A stretch of 64,000 nucleotides of DNA from Sinotaia quadrata (GCA_028829895.1 CM054177.1:75476663-75540662); one strand, 5' to 3'; shown: positions 23,415 to 36,167, counted from the stretch's first letter. The notes: a model not told the origin generated them from the sequence alone. Numbers and translations are program-made.

Positions 23415-24290
23415 GGAGTGTATATTGGTTAGTAGAAGATACTAAAGGACTGTATGTTGGTTAGTAGAAGTTATTAAAGGATTGTTTGTTGTTTCGTAGA
23501 AATTACTAATGGGCTGTATAATGGTTAGCAGAAGTTATTAACGGGATGTACGTTGGTTAGTAGAAGTAACCGATTTTTTTGGCTGTAAACTGGTTAGTAG
23601 AAGTTAGTAATGGGTTGATTATTGGTTAGTAGAAGTTACTAATGGGCTGTATGTTGGTGAGGAGAAGTTACTAATGGGCTGTATATTGGTTACTAGAATT
23701 TACTAATGGACTGTACATTGGTTAGCAGAAGTTATTAATGGGATATATGTTGGTTAATAGACGTGACCGATGGGCTGTAAACTTGTTAGTAGAAGTCGCT
23801 AATCGGCTGTATATTGGTTAGTAGAAGTTACTAATGATTGTATGTTGGTTAGTGGAAGTTATTAACGGGTTGTATATTAGTTAGTAGAAGTTATTAATGG
23901 GATATATGTTGGTAGGTAGAAGTGACCGATAGGCTGTAAACGGATTAGTAAAAGTTAATAATGGGATATAAATTGGTTAGTAGAAGCTACTAATGGGCTG
24001 TATGTTGGTTAGTTCAAGTGACTAAGATGCTATAATATTGGTTAGTATAAGTGACTGATGGGTTGCATACTGGTTAGTTGAAGTTACTAGTTGGCTGTAT
24101 GATGGTTAGTGGGTTACTAATTAGGCTGTATGTTGGTTAATAGAAGTGACTGGTTGACTGTATGCTGGTTAGTAGAAGTTCTTGATTGACTGTATACTGG
24201 TTAGTAGAAATGACTGATGGACTGTAAACTGGTTAGTAGTAAGTGACTGATAGAGTGTAATGGTTAGTAAAGTGACTAATGGACTGAATC
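23415..24290. repeat. old, degenerate 32-bp minisatellite, about 27 copies
   Basis: Long array of diverged units around TGGTTAGTAGAAGTTACTAA. Neighbouring copies differ at many positions and in length, unlike the homogeneous arrays elsewhere in the window, which implies greater age or little recent homogenisation. Confidence 0.9.
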
Positions 24291-24484
24291 AGTAAGTGCT
24301 TCTTTATTGTAGGACAGAATGCTTACCTTATATTTTAAATAATTTGCAAATTTCTACAAGATTTTATTGTTTATGATAGTGTAGGGTATAAACAAGAGGG
24401 GTCTTAATCTACTTCCTTAACCTTTCACTGTTTAGGACGTTCAGTATTCGTTCTTCATCTCTGAGAGTAATATATCAGGAAACA

Positions 24485-24622
24485 TGAATCAAAGATTAGC
24501 TTTATGGGTTTAATCAATAAAGGTCATATAAATCAAAGATTAACTTTAAGAGTTTAATCAATAAAGGTCATATGAATGAAAGATTAACTTTATGGGTTTA
24601 ATCAAGAATGTCATATTCATAC
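24485..24622. repeat. 44-bp minisatellite, 3 copies
   Basis: Three units around GGGTTTAATCAATAAAGGTC; the third is truncated. Confidence 0.85.
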
Positions 24623-25094
24623 TTGCTAAATATAGTTTTGCTCAATTACACCCATTCTATCATTTCTTTCTGGTTTTGAGTAGATTGTACTGAGTGCATA
24701 AATAGACTAAACTATTTCTGGGCATGGAAAGGATGCAAACAAAACAATCCAGGCAGCTTATGGAATTAATCTTTGCAAATGTTATTAGGTCCAGAATGTC
24801 ACTAAATCCTAATGCAACAAAACAGAAAACAAACCAAAAGAATGTGATAAATCTTGCAGTCGTTTTACCCAATGTATGTCTTTTATGACAGAAAATGAGA
24901 ACGTACTTATGTGCAGTGAATTTTTTACCAGATTAATCATGCTTATGCTATCGTACTCAATATATTTTGGACAGAAGCACAAACAAGGAAGCCCGGTCCA
25001 TGTGTAGAAAGGATTGATATTAATAACACCTGGGATAAGCCACGCCTACAAGAACAATTGCTGCGTCCTAGTTCTCTTTCTGTTACCATAGCAC
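24623..25094. other. unique sequence, nothing recognised
   Basis: A 70-codon minus frame (24660-24872) has a hydrophobic stretch but no supporting context. Confidence 0.4.
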
Positions 25095-25470
25095 ATCTGT
25101 AAGGTACTTCTACCTCTACATCTGTAAAGTATTTCTACCTCTACATCTGTAAGGTATTTCTATCTACCTCTACATCTGTAAAGTATTTCTATCTCTACAT
25201 CTGTAAGGTATTTCTATCTACCTCTACATCTGTAAGGTACATCTACCTCTACATCTGTAAAGTATTTCTACCTCTACATCTGTAAGGTATTTCTATCTAC
25301 CTCTACATCTGTAAAGTATTTCTACCTCTACATCTGTAAGGTATTTCTATCTACCTCTACATCTGTAAGGTATTTCTACCTACCTCTACATCTGTAAGAT
25401 ACTTCTACCTCTACATCTGTAAAGTATTTCTACCTCTACATTTGTAAGGTATTTCCATCTACCCTTACAT
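25095..25470. repeat. 22/26-bp minisatellite, about 16 copies
   Basis: Units around CCTCTACATCTGTAAGGTAT in two length classes that differ by a TCTA insertion. The classes are irregularly interleaved. Confidence 0.9.
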
Positions 25471-25904
25471 CAGTGTCTCGTGGGCTTGAGTAGAGCTTAA
25501 TTCCCTTTATGTCCGTCCCCCAAGCAAAAATTTCACTTTCCTAGCTCTCTCCTGTGACCGTGAATCAAATACACACAAGCAAACAAACATTACTTATTAG
25601 ATAGTCTGAGAAGGTAACAAAGAACACAAAACATGCGTCCTTACTCCAGAGGAATAGCACCCTTCTGTGCTGTATTGCTGATTTTGCTTACAGGATTTTA
25701 TGCAATTCTGAGCTTGAGGGTAAACAATACAACTGTTTCACTTAACTCTGCCTAACCCATCACACACACACCGCCCATTCTGTTACATCGGAACACAGGT
25801 ACATTTACAGGCCAGACATAAACAGAACATGCACAAAAGAGAAATGTACACAGTTAATCATAGAAGATCCTAAAAGCCCACATAAGCATTTAGACATAAA
25901 CAGA

Positions 25905-26098
25905 AACAATAAGGCACATATATTAAAGCATAGACAATCATAAACAATAAGGCACATATATTAACGCATAGACAATCATAAACAATAAGGCACATATATT
26001 AGCATAGACAATCATAAACAATAAGGCACATATATTAAAGCATAGACAATCATAAACAATAAGGCACATATATTAAAGCATAGACAATCATAAACAAA
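25905..26098. repeat. 38-bp minisatellite, about 5 copies
   Basis: Nearly identical units around AACAATAAGGCACATATATT. Confidence 0.9.
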
Positions 26099-26194
26099 AC
26101 AGAAAAGCAAAAATATTTATAATTACTGCTGTAATTTTATAAGTTTCCATTCATGCATATCTGCAAATACTACAAAGTTGCTTGGATTTAAGAA

Positions 26195-26490
26195 AAAACA
26201 ACAACTAGACTATAGCCGACGTACAAGCAGTTCACTTAGACATACAATGAATTAAAGGGGAAAAAAACTAGACTACTCCGATGTACAAACAGTTCACTTA
26301 GACACACAATGACTTAAGGAAAAAAACTAGACTACTCCGATGTACAAGCAGTTCACTTAGACACACAATGATTAGGAAAAAATACTAAACTATAACCAAT
26401 GTACAAGCAATTCACTTAGACGCACTGATTTTAAAAATAAAAACAATTAGACTATAACCGATGTACAAAGAGTTCACATGGCTACACAAT
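26195..26490. repeat. about 60-bp imperfect tandem repeat, 5 copies
   Basis: Units around GATGTACAAGCAGTTCACTT with variable A runs between them. Confidence 0.85.
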
Positions 26491-27689
26491 GATTTATTTG
26501 ACAGACGACTGACGTACAGAATCACGGCGAGATTGTGACTGACAAGTCACGCCTAAAAACAACCCAAGGCCTTGTCACGTATGTTTTTACCACAACTCAA
26601 ACTGTTGGCTGCAAAGTGTGCCAACTGTATGTGCTCAAGAGCCTACCGAGTCCTTGTCTTCAAAAGCCTTCCTCCAGACCGATTCCTTACTGTTAATCAT
26701 CATTCGGAAAAAACCCAGAAACATTAGGAAGGGAGACAAATCTAACGACACGAAGAAAAACTTAAATGAGTCTCAATGTTACATAGCTTCGGCCTTAACC
26801 TTGACCCTGAAACGGTTTACCACGTTTTGGCGTGCTTGCTAATATATATCAATGGATATTATTTTTTAAAAAAACATAAACAAGCAGGCACGTACAGGGC
26901 TTATGTATTTTTCATGAAGAGAGAATTCGTGCAAACACAGGATCTGCTGAACTCGTAGAAATCGTCCTAAGGTAATTACGAGATGAAAATTCTCGAAGTT
27001 GAGCAGCGCGCATGTTAACATGCAAGAAATATTTCTGACAGAGTTATCTGTCTGCACATTTATTTTTTCTTTTTACACTTTTCATTAATTTTTGTCCACA
27101 TTATATTTCGCATTTATTTTTTTCTCTGCAGATTGTTGACTTGATGTATTTATTTCGCCCTAAAGTTTATTGAATTTATGTATTATATTTATTTTCACTG
27201 CAGATTGCTGACCTTATATTTATTATGCCCTATAGTTTGTTGACGTTATGTATTGTACATTTTTCTGCAGTTTGTCGGTTGTATCTATTGCATTTATTTA
27301 CTTTTTTCTGCACAACAGGGAAACAAAATTTAGTTTTTGCAAATTGCCGTCTGTTGAATATTTATTCCTTCAGTTTCATTGTTTTGTATACTCGTTTAGT
27401 TTTCTTAATTAGTCACATTCTTTTCTGATCTACGAGTTCATATATAAATACTTTGTTGTAATTAATGCTATTTATTTATCATAAACACGCTGTCCTGTTA
27501 AAATATTGAAAACCATTTTTTTCTGAAGAAGACGATGTGCTCATCTATAAATAATTTTCCTTCCCTTTTAATGCTGTTTATTCTTCCATAATCTCATTGT
27601 TCCATCATCCATAGACACTTTATCTAATAAAGTAGGTCTCTCTCTCTCTCTCTATATATATATATACATTTTCCTATTAAATACCGTGT
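26491..27689. other. non-coding stretch with CT/TA microsatellite
   Basis: Contains a (CT)n(TA)n run near 27633-27667. The frames at 26618-26958 and 27225-27428 look random. Confidence 0.45.
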
Positions 27690-27905
27690 TTATAAGGCGC
27701 TTTATCCAGTGACGGGGATGTGGTGAGGTGTTGTAAGCGCTTTATCCAGTGACAGGGATGTGGTGAGGCGTTGTAAGCGCTTTATCCAGTGACAGGGATG
27801 TGGTGAGGCGTTTTAAGCGCTTTATCCAGTGACAGGGATGTGGTGAGATGTTGTAAGCGCTTTATCCAGTGACAGGGATGTGGTGAGGTGTTGTAAGCGC
27901 TTTAT
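27690..27905. repeat. 40-bp minisatellite, 5 copies
   Basis: Homogeneous units around AAGCGCTTTATCCAGTGACA. Each contains the palindrome AAGCGCTT. Confidence 0.95.
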
Positions 27906-28337
27906 GAGTTGCTGCGCTGCATTTTCAGGCATGCCTACATTTTTGTGCACGCGTGTTATTACTCCAGGATAATTTTTGTTCTTCGGGCATTGCCGCCTGT
28001 CACTGACAAGAGTTTTTCTTTTAATCTTATGTAGTGTCAGAAAATCAGTAACGCAAACTCCGCTGATCCGACCATGCCATTAGCATTGATATAAAATTCA
28101 CGTGAAGTATTCAGTGATAACAGTTAGTAAAGACATATCTAGCTATATATAATATATATCTCAAAAATACCTATTCACAAATTGTAAATTCCTGGTCAGG
28201 ACAAGACTAAGTGAGAATTTCGCTTCAAAATCTCCGCTGAGACTGGAAGTGTAAAGCTCATATCGAGACGCCGAAGTGTGAAAGAAAGGGGAATTCAAGT
28301 GACATTAAGAAGAAATGTAGTGAGAACGAGATTATAA

Positions 28338-28535
28338 TTTCTTCAGTTTTTCTAGATGTTAACATTAATCAGTAGTATACGCTAAAAAATTTAACAGTGT
28401 TGTTGTCTTCAGTTTTTCTAGATGTTAACATTAATCAGTAGTATACGCTAAAAAATTTAACAGTGTTGTTGTCTTCAGTTTTTCTAGATGTTAACATTAA
28501 TCAGTAGTATACGCTAAAAAATTTAACAGTGTTGT
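28338..28535. repeat. 66-bp minisatellite, 3 copies
   Basis: Three essentially identical units containing TTTTTCTAGATGTTAACATT. Confidence 0.95.
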
Positions 28536-28539
28536 GTCG

Positions 28540-28855
28540 TAACATCTTGAAATTTTGCCTTAACATCTAGGAATTTGGCCTTAACATTTTGATATCTAGA
28601 TATTTTTCTTAACATCTTGACATCTAGAATTTATGCCTTAACATTTTAATATCTAGGAATTTTGTCTTAACACCTTGACATCTAGAAATTTTGCTTTAAA
28701 ATTTATGAATTTTGCATTAAGATCTTGACCTCTAAGAATTTTGCTTTAACATTTATGAATTTTGCTTAACATCCGGATATCAGGGAATTCTGCTTTAACA
28801 TCTTAACATCTAGGAGAATCGACTTAACATCTAGGAATTTTGTCGTAACAGTTAT
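28540..28855. repeat. degenerate 20-30-bp tandem repeat
   Basis: Irregular copies around TTAACATCTAGGAATTTTGC directly after the 66-bp array. The unit shares TCTAGATGTTAA-like sequence in reverse orientation with that array. Confidence 0.75.
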
Positions 28856-30630
28856 AAATCTTTACTGAGAACACGCGAGCACTATTTTATTTGTTTCTTC
28901 ACACGGCTCTTTCTCCGTCCTCCCTCATAGTCACTTAACAGTGTTATTCAGACCAAGCAAATAATAATAAAACATTAATTTCTCTTCCGAGCCACTGACT
29001 AATGTTGCAAATAACATTTTGCCCTCATTCCCCATAACCATGGTTCATTTTCTCTTATTTATTTCTACTTTATTAAAACAAGTCTTTACTTAATTAAGAC
29101 AATCATTTTGATTCTAATGTCTTGCGAATATGTAGACTCCACGGCATTTCTTGCCGCCATTTTGATTCTACTCACACGGGCTTTGTAGAGCATAATGTGA
29201 TGTTTGGGTACAGCGAAATAAGATGACTCGCATTTTCCAGTATGCCCTCCGATATAGGAAAAACACTTTAGTTATGCCTTGCTGTTATCACTTGCTTTGT
29301 TATAACTTTTTATATTATATCTTATTTTGTTATACATTGCTATGTTTTATCTTAGTTTCTTATATTGCTATTTCTTGCCTTGTTATATTTTGTCTTGCTT
29401 AGTTCTACCTTGAATAGCTATATTATCAGTCGTATGACTGCACCCGATATTAAAGGAATTCCATTATTCGGCCACTTGACCTTCTCGCAACCTTCAATAC
29501 AATACATTACTCCATACTTATCTCTTATCTTGAGAATATGTCGGTTATTATTCTATTTCGGTTAAATTTTCTCTCTTCCCGCCGCACAGGACGTAGGTGA
29601 ATGGTGTCAGGATCCGTTTGTAATAGACAACCGTTAGATAATTCATAATTATCACTGGAGTATACAACCTCACAATCTTCGCCCCAGAGATATGGGAACC
29701 ACCCCAAAGATTCCTATTGACAGACAAGTCCTTCTCTGTTCCCTATTTCAACAAATGCTACCGCTCTTTATTATTATTTCGTTGTTGTTGCTCGCTTACT
29801 GATCTTCAGGTCAAGTACTGGCTGTGTTAGTGAGATTTTTCCAACGTTGGTCTATCGCTGTTTATAATCTTCTAATCGTTTTTGATGATTTTTATTTTAA
29901 ATGTGAAGAAATTCCAGACGTGTTTCCCTTGTTCGTCAGTCTCCGTCTTATCGCTGTCGTTTTTTTTATTGTTTTTTTTTATAACTTTGTGCTCATTTAC
30001 TCTCTTTATTTCAAGCGTGACGTCATTCCAGAGAATACAGTTACCGCTGCGTTCATTTTTATTGTCCTCCCCCCCCCCTCCAGTAAACATCCACCGTAGT
30101 GTACGTTGTGTACAATTTCATAAGTGTTTACTGATTTCTCATATCAGTGCGATCATCTTCAACTTGATATTGACTTACATGACCACTGAATGAAACCATA
30201 CATGCTCTTTAGATATTTAGCGTACAAAACACTGTGAATGACTGAATGATTAACTTTCAACAGTTGCTGATTTCGTGAACGGTTGCAGTCCCGGGAGGTT
30301 AGATTTGGAGAGACTGAAATTAAAAGATCTTTGAGACAAGAGATGGAAAATGAGAGCTGCCGACGAAATGGGGTACTGGCACTGCGCTACATATAAGTAT
30401 AATTACACTAGGTGACTAGACTACTGAAGGAATGTCATCTTTTGTCTAGCTGGGTCTCTTCCTGGACTCCAGTTTTTGGTCCAGAGATGTAGCTACGTAA
30501 GCCAAAGGAAGGAGACACCCAATGCCATTATTGCCAGTAAGGGAGTGGGAGGTTTTTCACGACGCCATGTGGTTACGTCATCACCTAGCCTATCACTGCC
30601 ATCCTAAATTGAGAGTTGTCAGAGCTCCTA
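28856..30630. other. non-coding stretch with weak TTATATT-rich repeats
   Basis: A degenerate T-rich tandem pattern lies at 29280-29420. The T-rich plus frames at 29824-30193 and the minus frame 29525-29707 have no recognisable domains. Confidence 0.45.
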
Positions 30631-31088
30631 GGACTACTAGGAAAGACAATCAGTTTTTATATAGACAATAATGGACTACTAGGAAAGACAATCAGTTTTT
30701 CTATAGACAATAATGGACTACTAGGAAAGACAATCAGTTTTTATATAGACAATAATGGACTACTAGGAAAGACAATCAGTTTTTCTATAGACAATAATGG
30801 ACTACTAGGAAAGACAATCAGTTTTTCTATAGACAATAATGACTATTAGGAAAGACAATCAGTTTTTCTATAGACAATAATGACTACTAGGAAAGACAAT
30901 CAGTTTTTCTATAGACAATAATGGACTACTAGGAAAGACAATCAGTTATTCTATAGACAATAATGGACTACTAGGAAAGGCAATCAGTTATTCTATAGAC
31001 AATAATGGACTACTAGGAAAGACAATCAGTTATTCTATAGACAATAATGGACTACTAGGAAAGACAATCAGTTATTCTATAGACAATA
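30631..31088. repeat. 42-bp minisatellite, about 11 copies
   Basis: Homogeneous units around ACTACTAGGAAAGACAATCA. The first five are exactly 42 bp and give an in-frame 14-residue repeat over 77 codons. Later units lose a base, breaking the frame, which argues against coding. ATT-versus-TTT variants cluster in the last four copies. Confidence 0.95.
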
Positions 31089-32586
31089 GTGGGGATAGTA
31101 CGGGGATTATAGCGCATGTTCACTTTCCAATAATACATTGTAACTTATAATTATTAGCCGTTTGTTCTTATTATTAATTTGTTGTTATCTTTCTCCATAT
31201 CTTAAGTAATTCTTTGAATGACCATTAAATAGGATCGGCTTGAGGGTGGGTGGGTAAGCCGTGTATTCGATGAAGGAGATTTAATTAATTAGGAGGAAAA
31301 GATAATATTCGCAGATCTTAGAGGCAACGTTAACTAGTCTGCTCGTCATTATTAAGCTGAATTATTAATCCGTAAATTGTTGCAACAGGAGATAATATAA
31401 TGATTGGAGGAGCCATGGGGCTTTTATTAATGTTGATATTGAATTTCTGAATTAATAATCTTAATAATTGATACTATAACAAGGACGTGTATAAACCTCA
31501 CTCATAGCACATCGTATAACATTTAAGGAACTTCTGACATTTATTTCTGGATTTCTCATCAGCATTGGTTTTGTAGTATTATTTTTCTGAAACCTTTGCC
31601 TTATCTCTACACTTCCTTCTTTTACGTTTGATTAATATTTCTTATTTTAAATTTTACTAAATTATTATTTTCTCACGGATTGGTTTGTGAACGAGTTTCC
31701 GTTTGACTAATTATTCGTAAATGATTTCTTTTTCTGCAATTACGTCTGTTTTCCACAACATTATGTTGAATTGTCTTCCTGCGACATTGTCTGTCTTGAA
31801 GTGGCCTATATCTGTAGCCAACAGGGACGGGTGGGGGATCGAGCCAAAGGATTACTAGTTTACGCGCTGATAAAGAAGAAGATACGTCTCCTGAATAACA
31901 GCTATTCTGTAACTCTAGTTTGTGATAATTGAATAATTAGAAAATATTCGTTATTCATGTCATAATCGTTATGCACGGGGAGGGCCGGAGTGGGATTAGC
32001 GATTTCCACCACCAGTCGACAGTCACACATATGTTGCTTAATTTCGAGCTGTCACGAGCAGTTAAAGTTGTCTGAACATATGCATTATCATCCTTGTTTT
32101 ATTTCCTTGTGGTGTGTGATGGGCGACGACAAGGCGAGAAAAAACAATTAAGGGATTTGACTGATTACTGTCTTATTATCCACCTCCAGGGGCTTCTGTA
32201 TTAACCCTACTAAACTTGCTATTTTTAGAAGCACAGAAATAAGTACTTTCAACAGAGGAACAGCGTGGTGTTGCGCACACGTCTCACATATAGAATGACG
32301 CAAACTGGGTCAACGGGTACCCATCCCTTTCATGGCTTGTAATAACAATATAGCGTGACGTACAAGCAACACGTTACAGTTGAAGAGAAAAACACAGCGA
32401 GATCTCAAGGGTAAATTTCATTTTATATATGAAACATTGGCAATGAAATAAAAAAGAATAAATGTTAGGATAAAATAATTAAAAACGCATTAAGGTTTTA
32501 AAAATACTTCAAAAGTTATCAATGTACTGCTGAAGTGTATTGATACAAACTAAGCTGATATTATTGACAGAAGCTCATCGTATCAG
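31089..32586. other. non-coding stretch, nothing recognised
   Basis: AT-rich DNA without arrays, RNA genes or plausible exons. Confidence 0.5.
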
Positions 32587-32731
32587 ATTTGGAGTCGGAC
32601 AGCGACGTCAGCGGTGCAGTCACCTGTCGAGCTTGGCGGGTGGTTGTACCTGCCACCTGGATATAATGATATTGAGTACAGAGTCAACAAGGCCAGCGAG
32701 CCGAAGTCTACCCAAAGGACATTTGGATCTC
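32587..32731 (+). CDS. possible internal exon (weak)
   Basis: A GC-richer segment preceded by CAG (32584-32586) and followed by GTAAGAAG, a good 5' splice donor, at 32732. One plus frame is open throughout and reads SPVELGGWLYLPPGYNDIEY then RVNKASEPKSTQRTFGS. The composition is protein-like but I recognise no family. The acceptor has a poor pyrimidine tract and the minus strand is also open, so this could equally be a chance island. Confidence 0.25.
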
Positions 32732-32956
32732 GTAAGAAGCGGTGTTTTGCGTTTAATTTGCCACCCCATTGTGCATGCAACCATTCCAAACCATGTGACA
32801 GTATTGTAGATAAAAAAAATAGATAGGATGGGTATTAACGCTTGCAATCACACCTAAGATAACAAGTTACATACAAATCTCGTTGGCAATAAAAGAGTGT
32901 TATTTTCAGTGAGTTATTAAGGTTAGAGTGACTTTTCTTCGATTCCTTCCGGATAT

Positions 32957-33018
32957 TGTCTATCTATCTGCCTGCCTACCTGCCTACCTGTCTGTCTGTC
33001 TGCCTGCCTGCCTATCTA
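32957..33018. repeat. degenerate tetranucleotide microsatellite
   Basis: Mixed TCTA, TGCC, TACC and TGTC tetranucleotides forming a short imperfect tract. Confidence 0.8.
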
Positions 33019-33269
33019 GCATGTCTTAATTCAATAGCAGACAACTGTGACGAGCTGGGGTAGCTCTTTTTTCTTGAGCTGTTTTTCACAGGAGAAAATA
33101 CTTTGTGTTTTAAGACTGATGCTTAGGTGACTGACTAAAAATTTTTATTGAGAGGATAAAAGTGAAAATGTTGTGAGGAACGGTGAGAGTAAATGAAATT
33201 TGCTATCGTGATTGCGACTGTTTACATAAGTTACAACAGAATAGTTATTTTCGACATTCTGAAGAAAAT

Positions 33270-33345
33270 ATTAATTGATACATTTTACTAATGACCTCAA
33301 TTTTTGGCCGACAATTGTTGCCATTAGTAAAATGTATCAATTAAT
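33270..33345. repeat. perfect inverted repeat, 24-bp arms and 28-base loop
   Basis: Left arm 33270-33293 contains TTGATACATTTTACTAATG. Right arm 33322-33345 is its exact reverse complement. The 28-base loop is less AT-rich. Transcribed in either direction it would form an uninterrupted 24-bp stem, similar in size to a microRNA precursor or a minimal foldback element. No data here show transcription. Confidence 0.9.
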
Positions 33346-33620
33346 TGTATTAAACACAAAGAATTTATTTCCAAACGTCTTGATATACTATCTGTGGACA
33401 ACGTAGTCTGAACCAAACTCCATAGTTCGAGCGACTGCTGCTCTGGAATCGATTTCATAAAGTACGGTTGCGTCCAAGCTAAGGAAATTACTACTATGAT
33501 GTCTGGCACTGATGCTCTCGCCTGATTACCTGGAATTATGCACTCCGTGAACCTATCTGCGTAGTCTTCGTCGAAATATTCAGTCATTACTGCATATCTG
33601 CAAGGCATCTTAATTAAATA
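33346..33620 (-). CDS. unassigned protein-like reading frame (weak)
   Basis: The non-repetitive C-terminal part of a 214-codon minus frame whose upstream portion is a 33-bp in-frame minisatellite and an AC microsatellite. The peptide includes TEYFDEDYADRFTECIIPGN and DIIVVISLAWTQPYFMKS, which look protein-like. A possible donor (CCAG/GTAATC) lies inside, and AATAAA occurs on the minus strand near the end. The last codons run into the hairpin at 33270-33345. It may be a decayed exon. I do not recognise a family. Confidence 0.2.
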
Positions 33621-33790
33621 AGTATTTCTCCAGAATTGCATCTTAATTAAATAAGTATTTCTCCAGAATTGCATCTTAATTAAATAAGTATTTCTCCAGA
33701 ATTGCATCTTAATTAGATACGTATATCTCCAGAATTGCATCTTAATTAGATACGTATATCTCCAGAATTGCATCTTAACTAAATTCACAT
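33601..33790. repeat. 33-bp minisatellite, about 6 copies
   Basis: Units around GCATCTTAATTAAATAAGTA. A TTAGATACG variant occupies the right-hand copies. The unit is in frame with the minus-strand reading frame next to it (11-residue repeat including KMQFWR). Confidence 0.9.
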
Positions 33791-33906
33791 ATCTTCTAGA
33801 GTTTAAAGATATTTTATGGTTACAATGTTTGCGTGTGCGTAATCGTGTGTGTGTATGTGTATGTTGTGCGTGTGCGTACGTATGTGAGCATGTATAAATT
33901 ATGCGA

Positions 33907-33910
<4 letters not shown>

Positions 33911-33943
<33 letters not shown>
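33911..33943. repeat. (GT)n microsatellite
   Basis: About 16 uninterrupted GT dinucleotides directly before the 44-bp array. Confidence 0.9.
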
Positions 33944-33944
<1 letters not shown>

Positions 33945-33946
33945 AA

Positions 33947-34080
33947 GTGTGTATACATTTACCTGCATGTCTCTACTTGTGGGTGTACAGGTGTGTATAC
34001 ATTTACCTGCATGTCTCTACTTGTGAGTGTACAGGTGTGTATACATTTACCTCCATGTCTCTACTTGTGGGTGTACAGGT
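33947..34080. repeat. 44-bp minisatellite, 3 copies
   Basis: Units around GTGTATACATTTACCTGCAT with one-base differences. Confidence 0.9.
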
Positions 34081-34394
34081 GGATTCACTTGTTTTCGAAG
34101 ACCGCGATGCTGATGTTGCCATGGAAGTAACCAAAGGGCAGTTTTAAATCCCAAGCTGACAAATACCAAACCAAAAAATATGCATTCCATTTGTAACATT
34201 GTCGCAATGTACTCAGGAGTGACTTTGCAATAATATACAAACATTTATTAGTTAATGATATAAAACAGTTATTAGGTAATGATTTAAATTTTAAACATCC
34301 ACAAGTGCCGACTCCAGAGTATGAACTACTGGTTATTAATATACACATCTGCAACTGCTATGCCAGTATGCTGGAACGCCGTCAATTTGACTTA

Positions 34395-34555
34395 CAGGCC
34401 CCCACTCAGTAAATAGACTGAAAAATAGATACACAGGCCCCCACTCAGTAAATAGACTGAAAAATAGATACACAGGCCCCCATTCAGTAAATAGACGGAG
34501 AAATAGATATGCAGGCCCCCACTCAGTAAATAGACTGAGAAATAGATATACAGGC
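34395..34555. repeat. 39-bp minisatellite, 4 copies
   Basis: Units around CAGGCCCCCACTCAGTAAAT. Confidence 0.9.
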
Positions 34556-35834
34556 AGACAGAGAACAAGACGTTATATTTAGACTATCACTGCAGTTTAC
34601 AATAACGAACAAAAAAAAAAGTCATGTCAGAGGAAAGCGGTATTTAAATAGTGTTAAATATTAAATAAGTGTGCTGCAGATCATCCGGATCAATGCTGAC
34701 CTAAGGAAAATCTTCAATACTCCCTTGCAGTATTTATTGTTTTGAGACTTAAGATTATTTGTTTATAGTTTATACGAACCTTAATTCGAATCTAAGCCAC
34801 CGGCCAGGGTGTCAATTAGTGAGAATTCTGCTAAATGATCTTTATTTACTAACTGTAATTAACTTGGCTCCAGCTCCCCCCCCCACCTTTTCAAAGGATC
34901 AAACATATAGCCTAAGAATAAAATAGACTAATATGCAGAAATATAATTAACAACAATGCATTTACATCGATAACTCCGAAATATTTACAGAATATGAAAC
35001 ACTGCTCGGATGCATCGGGTTAACTGATCAAGCAATCTAAACACTTCATCTTTTAATTTCCGAGTGTGATTTAAATAGCCATTGTGTGATGGTCTTTCTC
35101 CCTGGCCCATATAATTATCTCTATTTCATATAAATAGTCGGGGTAATCATTCAAGGCAAATAATAACAATCACCACAGGTGTGAAGTCTCGGGTACGCTC
35201 GTTATTACATAGAGCTTTGCTATCGGGTCATGTCTGACTAACTCTCTTAAACACAGATCAACATCAGATATCGGCATTCACACTCTTATGACCCCATACC
35301 TAGGTCGAAGGATGAACACGTAGAAGGTACCTTCAGCCGGATTTATAGACCTATTTATATTGCTCTCACCTAGGACTCATGTGTTACAGTTCCCTTTATG
35401 GAATGTACGCCCGTTTAAACAGAAGAAAAGATAACAATTTTTTTTTACAAAATATTTCACGAATCTTGCTCACTAGTATCACGAATATTATTAACAAATA
35501 CATAAAAAATAATGACATGGTAACTCACTCCCCTCAATGACTAGAAGACTGTACAATTTAAAATACAGCAATTTTCAAACATGGATTTATCTTAATATGT
35601 TTCCTTATCTGAAACCAATAAAAAACAAAATCGGATTAAATAGATAATGAACAGTTTCGATAGGTCCGCAGAAGCATCGCGCAGAATGTCAGTTTATAAT
35701 GTAGCAAACGTTAGAGTTTTATCAGTAAGTATTATAAATAAAATGCATATAAAAATTTAAATCAAACTACTTAACATTAATGATTACAGACGGGTTCTTT
35801 GAACCGGTTCACTGTATGAGTTTAGTAATGATGA
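34556..35834. other. non-coding stretch, nothing recognised
   Basis: AT-rich DNA without arrays or plausible exons. Confidence 0.5.
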
Positions 35835-36125
35835 CATGAATATACACTGATAAACACGTACTAAGAACAGATGAACATGTATTAACAACAATAATGATAG
35901 CATGATTATACACTGATGAACACGTACTAAGTACATATGAACATGTATTAACAACAATAATGATGGCATGATTATACACTGATGAACACGTACTAAGTAC
36001 AGATGAACATGTATTAACAACAATAATGATGGCATGATTATACACTGATAAACACGTACTAAGTACAGATGAACATGTATTAACAACAATAATGATGGCA
36101 TGATTATACACTGATGAACAGATAC
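35835..36125. repeat. 66-bp minisatellite, about 4.5 copies
   Basis: Homogeneous units containing the 11-base palindrome GTACTAAGTAC and AACAACAATAATGATGGCAT. Stop-free minus frames of 100-129 codons follow from the unit length. Confidence 0.95.
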
Positions 36126-36167
36126 TGTAACACTAACGCCACCCTGGTTATTGGTTATGATTATTTT

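Noticed and set aside
30616..30849. 77-codon frame with 14-residue repeats
   Set aside because: Later units lose a base and shift the frame, so coding is not maintained.
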